A stretch of DNA of 64,000 bases, taken from contig NZ_JACHIU010000001.1 in assembly GCF_014207705.1 (NCBI RefSeq), positions 4,580,501 to 4,644,500 of the forward strand. The letters are read 5' to 3'. This document shows positions 47,070 to 54,530 of the stretch, in pieces. Under the pieces are notes generated by a model, which was not told where the DNA came from, made no database searches, and saw only the letters and a program-made list of their open reading frames with translations. The DNA comes from Sphaerisporangium rubeum (GTDB lineage Bacteria; Actinomycetota; Actinomycetes; Streptosporangiales; Streptosporangiaceae). The translations under genes and the position numbers were made by a program. The stretch's first letter is position 1. The number at the start of each line of letters is the position of its first letter.

Positions 47070-47353
47070 CGACCCTGGCCAGGTCATCCCCCACTGTTCC
47101 GTATGCAGCGACACCGCCGAGACACGTCTCCAAGCACACCCCCTACCTCACGTGCCGTGTCGGTCACGGCCCATCGCTCGCCGTGTCGCCTCAGCACATC
47201 ACGATGGTGGGGTGAAGAAGGCGGTCGGTGAAGAGGAACAGGAGGCCGGCCGGGAGTTGGGGGGTGGATTGGGACGGGATCGAGGCCGGGGTTGAGGCTT
47301 GCCGGCCGGCCGGAGTTGCCTGTCTGCACGCGTGGTGACACCGGTGTGGCAGG

Positions 47354-47848
47354 TCAGACCATGTACTGGTCGTGGCGGCGGTACAGCTCGGTCCACTCCT
47401 CGGCGGTGAGGGTGCGGCCCGACTCGGCGATCTCGGCCAGCTCCTCGAAGTACCCTTCGCGTGGCGCACCCGGTGCGAAGTGCAGCAGCATCGACACCGG
47501 CTCACCGGACTCGTTGCGGAAGGCGTGCACGCCACCCGGCGGCACATGCAGGAAGTCACCCGGCCGCGCGTCGATCCAGGTCGCGCCGTCGAACAGGCGC
47601 ACCGTGCCGGTGAGCACGTAGAACGACTCGGCCATGGTGCGGTGGTAGTGCGCCGACGGGCCACTCGGCCGCGACCCCATGTCCCACCGGTACAGCCCGA
47701 ACAGGCCACCGGTGGTGGCACCGGTCGCCAAATAGCTCACCTCGGTGCCGCCCTCGCCGATGCGCAACTCGGGCTCCTGCCCCGCGGGCCGGTACCCGGC
47801 CGTCGGCAGCCCCCGCTCCCCGAAGTACAGCGCCGCTGGATACGACAT
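47354..47848 (-). CDS. Single-domain cupin protein
   Basis: 164 residues. Cupin motif 1 (SAHYHRTMAESFYVLTG) supplies His, His and Glu; motif 2 (GDFLHVPPGGVHAFRNES) supplies the fourth ligand His, so a metal site is complete. N-terminal and C-terminal extensions flank the barrel. ATG 47848 (MSYPAALYFGERG) is preceded by AAGGGGG at 5 nt. Monocistronic between rpe and rsmB. Enzymatic function cannot be predicted beyond a metal-dependent cupin. Confidence 0.85.
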   Translation of the reverse strand: MSYPAALYFGERGLPTAGYRPAGQEPELRIGEGGTEVSYLATGATTGGLFGLYRWDMGSRPSGPSAHYHRTMAESFYVLTGTVRLFDGATWIDARPGDFLHVPPGGVHAFRNESGEPVSMLLHFAPGAPREGYFEELAEIAESGRTLTAEEWTELYRRHDQYMV

Positions 47849-48081
47849 CACGCCCCCTTGGCTCACCGGAGTGACACCCGCGCCGTCCGGCGCGCGTGAA
47901 CGGCCGCTGGGCCGTCCCCGGGGCCACGCGGCCCGCTCACCCCTCCAGCACCGATCATGTCATGCCGGACCCCGGCCGATCATGGCGAGGGGAACACCGG
48001 ACGGCTCCCCGGCCCGTACCGAGTCACCTCCGGCCGATCACGTCACGAGGGGACGCCGGGGAGACCCCTCTCAGGGACCGG

Positions 48082-49530
48082 TCAGTCGGGGAGCTTGCGC
48101 AGCAGGGACAGGAACATGGCGTCGGTGCCGTGCCGGTGGGGCCAGAACTGCGCGTGGGGGCCGTCGCCGAGGCCGCCGGCCTCGTCCAGGTAGCGGCGGG
48201 CCGGGAGGACCTCGGCGGCGCCGGTGCGGCGCACGACGTCGTCCACGACGGCGGCCGTCTCGGCCAGGTGGGGGGAGCACGTGACGTACGCCACGACGCC
48301 GCCGGGACGTGCCGAGTCGAGCGCGGAGGTCAGCAGGCGGCGCTGGAGAGCGGTGAACTCCGGCACACTGGCCGGGTCGCGCCGCCAGCGGGACTCGGGG
48401 CGGCGGCGCAGCGCGCCGAGACCGGTGCACGGCGCGTCCACCAGCACGCGGTCGAACGCTCCGGTGCGCCACGCGGGGGCCGTGCCGTCCGCGGTGATCA
48501 CGGCGGCGCGGCGGGTGGCGCGCCAGACCAGGCGCGACCGGTGGAAGCGCAGGTCGGCGGCGAGCAGGTTGCGGCCCTCCTGCACGGCGAGCGCGTCGAG
48601 CAGGCCCGCCTTGCCGCCGGGGCCGGCGCACATGTCCAGCCAGGCGCGGTCGGACCCGTTCACCGGCACGCGGGTCAGCGCGAGCGCGACGAGCTGGCTG
48701 GCCTCGTCCTGCACGGCGGCCCTGCCGTCGGCGACCGCCTGGATCGACCCGGGGTCCCCCTCGGGAAGGTAGGCGGCGTACGGCGAGAAACGGGAGGACA
48801 CGGCGCCGGCGTCCACCAGTTCACCCACCGAGCTGCGGCCCGGCCACGCCACCAGGGTCACCCCCGGCCGCTCGTTGTCGGCGGCGAGCAGCTCGGCCGT
48901 CTCGCGCAGGTCGCCGCCGAGCGCGTCACGGAACGCCGAGACGATCCATCGGGGGTGGCTGTGCACGACGGCGAGGTGACCGAGCGGGTCCTCCTCGGCG
49001 TCCGGCGCGACGATCGGCATCCACTGGTCGTGGTCCCTGCTCGCGATCTTGCGCAGCACGGCGTTGGCGAAGCGCGAGGCGCCGGCGCCGACACGCAGGC
49101 GCACGAGGTCGACGGTGGCGCTGACCGCGGCGTGCGGCGGGATCCGTGTGCGCAGCAGCTGGTGCGCGCCGAGCCGCAGCGCGTCGAGCAGCGGCGGGTC
49201 GATCTCGTCCGGCGGACGGTCGCTGCACGCGCCGATGATCGCGTCGTAGGTGCCGAGCCCGCGCAGCGAGCCGTACGCCAGCTCGGTCGCCAGGGCCGCG
49301 TCCCGGCCGGACAGGCCGCGCTCACGCAGCAAGGTCGGGAGCAGCAGGTTGGCGTAGGCGTCGCGCTCGTCCACGGCGCGCAGCAGGTCGAACGCCGCGT
49401 TACGCGCCTCGTCCCGCACCGGCCCGCGCCTGCCGCCGCTCTGACGGCCCTGGCCGGAACCACGGGACGGGCCGCTCTGACGTCCGGACGGCGCACCGGC
49501 GCCACGGCCGGCCCGGGACCCCCTGGTCAA
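48082..49530 (-). CDS. rsmB: 16S rRNA (cytosine-967-C5) methyltransferase RsmB
   Basis: 482 residues. A basic Gly/Arg/Ser tail (1-38), a NusB-like RNA-binding domain (about 39-175; RNAAFDLLRAVDERDAYANL) and a C-terminal methyltransferase with WLDMCAGPGGKAGLLDAL, VDAPCTGLGALRRRPESRW and the second catalytic Cys in YVTCSPHLAET. The start is TTG 49530 with GGGGGA upstream; an in-frame ATG/GTG start is not evident before the conserved region. It follows fmt, the widespread fmt-rsmB order. Confidence 0.94.
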   Translation of the reverse strand: MTRGSRAGRGAGAPSGRQSGPSRGSGQGRQSGGRRGPVRDEARNAAFDLLRAVDERDAYANLLLPTLLRERGLSGRDAALATELAYGSLRGLGTYDAIIGACSDRPPDEIDPPLLDALRLGAHQLLRTRIPPHAAVSATVDLVRLRVGAGASRFANAVLRKIASRDHDQWMPIVAPDAEEDPLGHLAVVHSHPRWIVSAFRDALGGDLRETAELLAADNERPGVTLVAWPGRSSVGELVDAGAVSSRFSPYAAYLPEGDPGSIQAVADGRAAVQDEASQLVALALTRVPVNGSDRAWLDMCAGPGGKAGLLDALAVQEGRNLLAADLRFHRSRLVWRATRRAAVITADGTAPAWRTGAFDRVLVDAPCTGLGALRRRPESRWRRDPASVPEFTALQRRLLTSALDSARPGGVVAYVTCSPHLAETAAVVDDVVRRTGAAEVLPARRYLDEAGGLGDGPHAQFWPHRHGTDAMFLSLLRKLPD

Positions 49531-49541
49531 CGTTCCCCCAA

Positions 49542-49685
49542 GGTCGTGATCGTGCTCGTGGCCGGCCGGGCCGTCCCCCGGCGAAGCGGCACACCCCGCG
49601 AGCCCGCACCCCCGGTCGTGGTCGTGCTCATGCCTGGCCGAGCCGTTCCCCGGCGGAGGGGCGCACGCCGCGGGCCCACTCCCCG
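49542..49685. repeat. 72-bp imperfect tandem duplication covering the 3' end of fmt
   Basis: Two units, 49542-49613 and 49614-49685, align base for base without gaps with roughly 13-14 mismatches by eye (about 80 percent). Unit 2 contains the last 19 codons and stop of fmt; unit 1 is a degenerate copy in the fmt-rsmB gap and ends at the rsmB ribosome site. Confidence 0.7.
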
Positions 49686-50563
49686 GCGGTCATGAGGCGC
49701 TTGCCTTGTGGCTGCACGTCGCCGAGCAGCACCGGGTGGGTGGCGGTGCCGGCCAGCACCGTGTCCTTGACCGCGGCGATCTCGCCGGGAGCAAGCGGGC
49801 CAGCCTCGGGGGCCGGCCGCACGGGGCCGAGCTTGAGGCGTGTGCCGCGGAACTCGGTCCACGCGCCGGGGGCCGGGGTGCAGGCGCGGACCAGCCGGTC
49901 GACCCGCATCGCCGGGGCCGTCCAGTCGACCCTGGCGTCGGCCGCCTCGAGCTTCGGCGCGTGGCTCACCCCCTCGGCGGGCTGGGGCCGCGCCTGGAGC
50001 GTGCCGTCCTCGATGCCGTCGAGCGTCGCGGCGAGCAGGCCGGCACCGGACTCGGCGAGACGCGCGAGCAGTTCGCCGCTGGTGTCGGTGGGACGGATCT
50101 CCTCGGTCACGACGCCGAACACCGGGCCGGCGTCGAGCTCCTTGACGATCTGGAACGTCGCCGCGCCGGTGATGGCGTCACCGTGCAGCACGGCGTGCTG
50201 CACGGGGGCCGCGCCACGCCACGCCGGCAGCAGGGAGAAGTGCAGGTTGACCCATCCGAGCTTCGGGACGTCCAGCGTGCGCTGCGGCAGCAGCGCGCCG
50301 TAGGCGACGACGGGGCAGCAGTCGGGGCCGATGGCCGCGAGCCGGGCCAGGAACTCCGGGTCCCCCGCCTTGGCGGGCTTCAGCACCTCGACGCCGGCGG
50401 ACGCGGCCAGCTCGGCGACCGGGCTCGGGTGCACCTTGCGGCCCCGGCCGGACTGCGCGTCGGGACGGGTCACCACGGCCACGACCTCGTGGCGTGGCGA
50501 CTCCAGCAGCGCGCGCAGGGACGGCAGCGCGGTCTCCGGGGTTCCGGCGAAGACGAGGCGCAC
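49628..50563 (-). CDS. fmt: Methionyl-tRNA formyltransferase
   Basis: 311 residues. Formylates initiator Met-t[21 protein letters not shown] at the N-terminus, VAYGALLP, and the catalytic stretch [26 protein letters not shown] with the Asn-His-Asp triad spread across it, followed by the OB-fold anticodon domain. GTG 50563 starts 4 bp after the def stop. Def-fmt pairing reflects the formylation/deformylation cycle. Confidence 0.96.
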   Translation of the reverse strand: MRLVFAGTPETALPSLRALLESPRHEVVAVVTRPDAQSGRGRKVHPSPVAELAASAGVEVLKPAKAGDPEFLARLAAIGPDCCPVVAYGALLPQRTLDVPKLGWVNLHFSLLPAWRGAAPVQHAVLHGDAITGAATFQIVKELDAGPVFGVVTEEIRPTDTSGELLARLAESGAGLLAATLDGIEDGTLQARPQPAEGVSHAPKLEAADARVDWTAPAMRVDRLVRACTPAPGAWTEFRGTRLKLGPVRPAPEAGPLAPGEIAAVKDTVLAGTATHPVLLGDVQPQGKRLMTAGEWARGVRPSAGERLGQA

Positions 50564-50567
50564 GGCT

Positions 50568-51116
50568 CTACAGGGCCTTGCCTTGAGTGGCGTGCGGGGA
50601 GACCTTCACCACGGGGGCCGACAGGCCGCTCCACTCGGCCTCACGGATCGCCTTCATCGCGAGCTTGCGCTGCTTGGCGTCCAGGCGGTCGATGAACAGC
50701 ACGCCGTCCAGGTGGTCGGTCTCGTGCTGCACGCAGCGGGCCAGCAGGTCGGTGCCCTCGATGGTGACGGGCTCGCCGTGCATGTCGAAGCCCTTGGCGA
50801 CGGCCCTGATGGCACGCGGCGTCGGGAAGGCCAGGCCCGGGAACGACAGGCAGCCCTCCTCGCCTTCCTCGTCGATGTCCTCACCGAGGTCGAGGGTCGG
50901 GTTGATCAGGTGGCCGAGCACGTCGTCGACGTAGTAGGTGAACACACGCAGCCCCACACCGATCTGCGGCGCGGCGAGACCTGCCCCCGGCGCGTCCATC
51001 ATGGTGTCGGTGAGGTCCTTGACGAGCTTGCGCAGCTCCTTGTCGAACTCCGTGACCGGCTCCGCTGGGGTGCGCAGCACCGGGTCGCCGAACAGGCGGA
51101 TCGACTGAATGGCCAC
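50568..51116 (-). CDS. def: Peptide deformylase
   Basis: 182 residues. Removes the N-formyl group from nascent proteins. All three metal/active-site motifs are intact: [18 protein letters not shown] (Cys ligand) and QHETDHLDG (two His ligands and catalytic Glu). GTG 51116 has CGGAG at 8 nt. The 205-bp stretch upstream (51117-51321) shows no gene; a TAAACT -10-like hexamer at about 51160 might serve the def-fmt-rsmB operon. Confidence 0.96.
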   Translation of the reverse strand: MAIQSIRLFGDPVLRTPAEPVTEFDKELRKLVKDLTDTMMDAPGAGLAAPQIGVGLRVFTYYVDDVLGHLINPTLDLGEDIDEEGEEGCLSFPGLAFPTPRAIRAVAKGFDMHGEPVTIEGTDLLARCVQHETDHLDGVLFIDRLDAKQRKLAMKAIREAEWSGLSAPVVKVSPHATQGKAL

Positions 51117-51321
51117 GGACGACTCCGTTTCAGACGGGACGGGGAAGGCTCCACCAGTTTATGGGTCATCGCCGCCACCCCGGTCGCGCTCCGGCGGCTT
51201 CCGCGCGGGAAAGGCCCCTCCGGCCGGGCCCCCGCCGGTCCGGCCACGCTTAGGGCTCCACTCAGGAGGGCCACCTCACCGGGAGACCGGGAGACGGGAC
51301 GTCGCACGCGGACGGCCCGGG

Positions 51322-52683
51322 TCAGCGGGAGCGGGACTTCATGGCCGCCTTGCGTGCGGCCTTGGCGGTGGCGGGGTCGGGGTGGCGTGCGCCGAGCAGG
51401 TCGAGGACGGCGACGGCGTCGGGGTGCGGGCTGCGGCTGACGTCCTCGATGAGACGCAGCAGTTCCTCCCCCGGCTCCAGGGCCTCGAACTCACCCATGG
51501 CCTCCTGCACGTCGGGGATGTACAGCAAGGTGGCGAGCGTGTCGACGGCGAGCCAGGTGCCGTCCTCCTCGGTGAGCGCGGGTGCGTCGAGGTCGCGCAC
51601 GCCGAGCCACACGGCCGCGTGGCGCCACATGGCGGGCTCGGCGAGGGCTTCGCGCACGGCGGGCTCGGCCTCGGGGCCCATCTCCTCCAGCACGGTGCCG
51701 ATGACGCCGCGCTGGCCGGCGGTGCCGGACGCCGCGACCTTGATCAGCTCGCGTGCGGCGTCCTCGGCGGCACGCCGCTCCACCCACAGCGTCGGAGCGC
51801 TGGACGGCGCGCGGCCCGACAGCATGGCCTCGACCAGCTCGACCGCGCTGAGCTCGGCGAACTCGGCGACCTCCGACAGCAGCGGCGCGTCGTGGCCCTC
51901 ACGCAGCAGGTCCTGCCGGACGGCCCACACCCCGAGCGGCGACAGGCGCACCGCGTCGTCCTCCTGCTCGAACAGGCCGCAGTACCTCAGCAGGCCGAGC
52001 GCGGCGTCCAGCTCTCCCGGCAGGATCTCGCGCAGCCGCCGCATCTCACCGGGCCGGGCCTGGCAGGCGATCTCGTGCGCCTGGAGCATGCCCTCGACCA
52101 GCGCGCCGTAGGTGATGCCGTCGGTGGTGGCGTAAATGGTGGCGAGCATCTCGGTCAGGTGCTCGTCGACCACCGCCGAACCGGTCAGGCCCTCCTCGGT
52201 GCGGTCGAGCACGTCCATGACGACGCCGTCCCAGAAGTCCAGCGGCTCCGGCGGCAGCCCTCCGCCGGGGGACGTCCCCGCGCGGGTGACACGCAGCAGG
52301 CCGGTGTTGACGGCGACGATCCACACCAGGCGCAGTCGTCCGCGTTCGATGCCGAGCTCGGCGATGGCGCGGTCGGCGTCGCGCGGCGGCAGCAGGCCCT
52401 CGGGGGTCACCTCACGTGTGCCGGCCCAGGAGGCGAGGCGGACGGCGTCGCGGACCAGCGGGACGTCCGGGACCGCGGCGGCGAGCCGCGACGGGTCGGC
52501 GAGCTCCACCGGGGGGAAGCTGAGGACGTCGGCCGGGGAGCCGGGACGGTCGTCGCCGGCGTCGCCGCCGGACAGCTCCGCGAGCATGTGCTCGCGCTCC
52601 TCACCAGGCACGTTTCCCAGCTCGTCGATGAGATTGCGCAACTCACCGAGATCGAAGATGCCGCCGTCCCCGCTGTTCGCCAT
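51322..52683 (-). CDS. Protein of unknown function, paralogue of the 52765 gene
   Basis: 453 residues, acidic, no membrane helices or signal. Mostly predicted helical. The C-terminal end SPHPDAVAVLDLLGARHPDPATAKAARKAAMKSRSR is clearly related to the end of the next gene, with the same basic KAARKAA(M/F)K(S/A)RSR tail. Mid-protein winged-helix-like stretches (DDAVRLSPLGVWAVRQDLL) also have counterparts there (GDELRLTPQGLWGLREVY). ATG 52683 has TAAGTT at -12 to -7, suggesting leaderless translation. I recognise no named domain; the pair sits between def and priA. Confidence 0.85.
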   Translation of the reverse strand: MANSGDGGIFDLGELRNLIDELGNVPGEEREHMLAELSGGDAGDDRPGSPADVLSFPPVELADPSRLAAAVPDVPLVRDAVRLASWAGTREVTPEGLLPPRDADRAIAELGIERGRLRLVWIVAVNTGLLRVTRAGTSPGGGLPPEPLDFWDGVVMDVLDRTEEGLTGSAVVDEHLTEMLATIYATTDGITYGALVEGMLQAHEIACQARPGEMRRLREILPGELDAALGLLRYCGLFEQEDDAVRLSPLGVWAVRQDLLREGHDAPLLSEVAEFAELSAVELVEAMLSGRAPSSAPTLWVERRAAEDAARELIKVAASGTAGQRGVIGTVLEEMGPEAEPAVREALAEPAMWRHAAVWLGVRDLDAPALTEEDGTWLAVDTLATLLYIPDVQEAMGEFEALEPGEELLRLIEDVSRSPHPDAVAVLDLLGARHPDPATAKAARKAAMKSRSR

Positions 52684-52689
52684 TCAGGC

Positions 52690-52695
52690 AACTTA
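52690..52695 (-). promoter_or_regulatory. Candidate -10 for leaderless mRNA of the 51322 gene
   Basis: TAAGTT on the minus strand, then GCCTGA and the ATG, so the start codon would be +1. Confidence 0.45.
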
Positions 52696-52764
52696 CTCCA
52701 CACCAGCCCCACGCGAAGACGCATGCCCGACGTTGACCAAGACCGTTCAGGCAGGGCCGGCGGA

Positions 52765-54480
52765 TCAGTGGATGCCGCGGGACCGCGCCTTGAAGGCGGC
52801 CTTGCGCGCGGCCTTGGCGGCGTCCTTGTCGGGCAGATGGCGGCCGAGCAGGTCGAGGACCTCCGCGACGTCGGGGTGGTCGACCTGCCACATCTCCTCG
52901 ATGACCCGCGCGGACGGACGGGCCGCCGCGACGGTGCTCTCGAAGGCCGCCGGGTCGGCCTCCGCGGCCGGCACGACCGCCGCGAGGACGTCGACGTCGA
53001 GCCAGAGGATCTCCTGCGGCGTCAGGTCCGGCGCGTCGAGGCCGTGGCGCTCCAGCCAGCGGACGGCGTGCGGACGCAGCTGAAGGTCCTCGAGGAAGGA
53101 CCGCACCGAGGAGGCGGCCTCGGGGCCGAGCCGGTCGAGCACCCGCGCGGCGGCCCCCCGGTGCGGCGCGCCGCCGCCGCGCGCGGCCTCCAGGAGGTCG
53201 TGAGCCGCCTCAGGCGGGGTGCGGCGCTCCAGCCACCCGGTGACGTCGGTCTCGGCCTGAGCGGGCCGCACACCGCCGAGCAGCGCGTCGATCAGGACGC
53301 TCGCGTCGCCGTCCGCCGGGTCGGGGGCGACCGGCGCGGTCAGGCCCATGCGGGAGTACACCTCGCGCAGCCCCCACAGGCCCTGCGGGGTGAGGCGCAG
53401 CTCGTCGCCGTCCCGTTCGACGGTGCCGAGCAGGGCCAGCGCGTCGAGCGCGGCGCCGAGGTCCTCAGGCGGCTCCTGCGGCGCGTCAGGCGGGTCGCGC
53501 TCGTCGGCTCCCCAGGCGCCGGACATGTGCTCGCCGAACGCCTCGAGGGTGAGCGGCTCCTGGGAGCGGTAGAGCAGGTCGTGCAGAACGGGAAGCTCGG
53601 CGTCGACCCGGGGTGAGCCGGTCACGGGGGCGAGCGGGCCGCCGGTGAGGAACGCGACCGCGCCGGCCCACAGGTCGAGCACCTCCGCGTCGTCCCTGTC
53701 GGCGAGAGCAGGCGGCCCGGCGGTCTCCTCGTGGGGGCCGGTCGAGGCGAGCCCGATCGACAGGGCCAGTTCCCAGGCCAGGGCCGGCGCGGGAACGCCG
53801 AGCTCGCCGGTGGCGCGCCTCGCGTCGCGCACCCGCAGAGCGCCGCGCGCGGTGGGGGTGCGGCCGCCGTGCCGCATCCAAGCCACCACCTCGTGCGCGT
53901 GCCGCAGCAGGCCGTCCGCGCGGACGGCCGCGGCGACGTCCGCGCCGGTGGGGAGCCGCACGGCCGGCAGGGGTGAGCACTCCCAGCAGTCGCATTCGGC
54001 GGCCTCGGCCTGACGCGCCTGGCGGCCCGCGGCGGCGAAACCGGTCGGGAACGGCAATGGGGTGTCGCCTGAGTCGTCGTCGGCCCCCATCGCGGCGAAC
54101 AGGCTCTTGGCCATGCCGAACTTGCTGGTGTCGGCGAGCGCGGCCGGCATCTCCGGGGCGATCTCGGTGAGCCGCTCGCGCATGCGGCCCGCCATCTTGG
54201 TGCCGATCTCCCCGCTGTCCAGCAGGAACTCGACCAGTGTGCGTGCCGCGGCGACGGTCTCCTCGGCGCTCTCCGGGGGGGCGATGACCTTGCGGGGATA
54301 GATGTCGAGAAGCAGTTGCTCGAACGTCACAGGCGTGAAGTCGGCGAGCTCTCCGACCCCCAGATAGTCGCTGGCGTAGTCGCACAGGAGCCGGATCTCC
54401 TCGACATCCACCTCGATGTCCTTCAGGCGCCCCCACGCCCGGATCTCCTCGATGGCCCCGTTCACCCATTCGATCGACAC
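52765..54480 (-). CDS. Protein of unknown function with CxCxxC motif, paralogue of the 51322 gene
   Basis: 571 residues. The N-terminal 150 residues (IEWVNGAIEEIRAWGRLKDI, FTPVTFEQLLLDIYPRKVIAP) are absent from the shorter paralogue. A CDCWEC cluster (Cys 163, 165, 168) could bind zinc. The C-terminal 300 residues parallel the neighbour, ending HPDVAEVLDLLGRHLPDKDA followed by AKAARKAAFKARSRGIH. GTG 54480 is preceded by TAGTTT at -12 to -7 and no ribosome site. No named domain recognised; the basic tail suggests nucleic-acid or ribosome contact, which is a guess. Confidence 0.86.
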   Translation of the reverse strand: MSIEWVNGAIEEIRAWGRLKDIEVDVEEIRLLCDYASDYLGVGELADFTPVTFEQLLLDIYPRKVIAPPESAEETVAAARTLVEFLLDSGEIGTKMAGRMRERLTEIAPEMPAALADTSKFGMAKSLFAAMGADDDSGDTPLPFPTGFAAAGRQARQAEAAECDCWECSPLPAVRLPTGADVAAAVRADGLLRHAHEVVAWMRHGGRTPTARGALRVRDARRATGELGVPAPALAWELALSIGLASTGPHEETAGPPALADRDDAEVLDLWAGAVAFLTGGPLAPVTGSPRVDAELPVLHDLLYRSQEPLTLEAFGEHMSGAWGADERDPPDAPQEPPEDLGAALDALALLGTVERDGDELRLTPQGLWGLREVYSRMGLTAPVAPDPADGDASVLIDALLGGVRPAQAETDVTGWLERRTPPEAAHDLLEAARGGGAPHRGAAARVLDRLGPEAASSVRSFLEDLQLRPHAVRWLERHGLDAPDLTPQEILWLDVDVLAAVVPAAEADPAAFESTVAAARPSARVIEEMWQVDHPDVAEVLDLLGRHLPDKDAAKAARKAAFKARSRGIH

Positions 54481-54486
54481 AGGGAG

Positions 54487-54492
54487 AAACTA
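54487..54492 (-). promoter_or_regulatory. Candidate -10 for leaderless mRNA of the 52765 gene
   Basis: TAGTTT on the minus strand, then CTCCCT and GTG, placing the start codon at +1. Confidence 0.45.
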
Positions 54493-54530
54493 ACGGCTTA
54501 CTGACAGCCGAGCGAATCGGCGTCCCCCGG

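Noticed and set aside
47896-49695. A 599-codon plus-strand frame opposite rsmB
   Set aside because: Antisense to rsmB; the repeated VVxVL-GRAVPRR segments merely reflect the 72-bp fmt 3'-end duplication.
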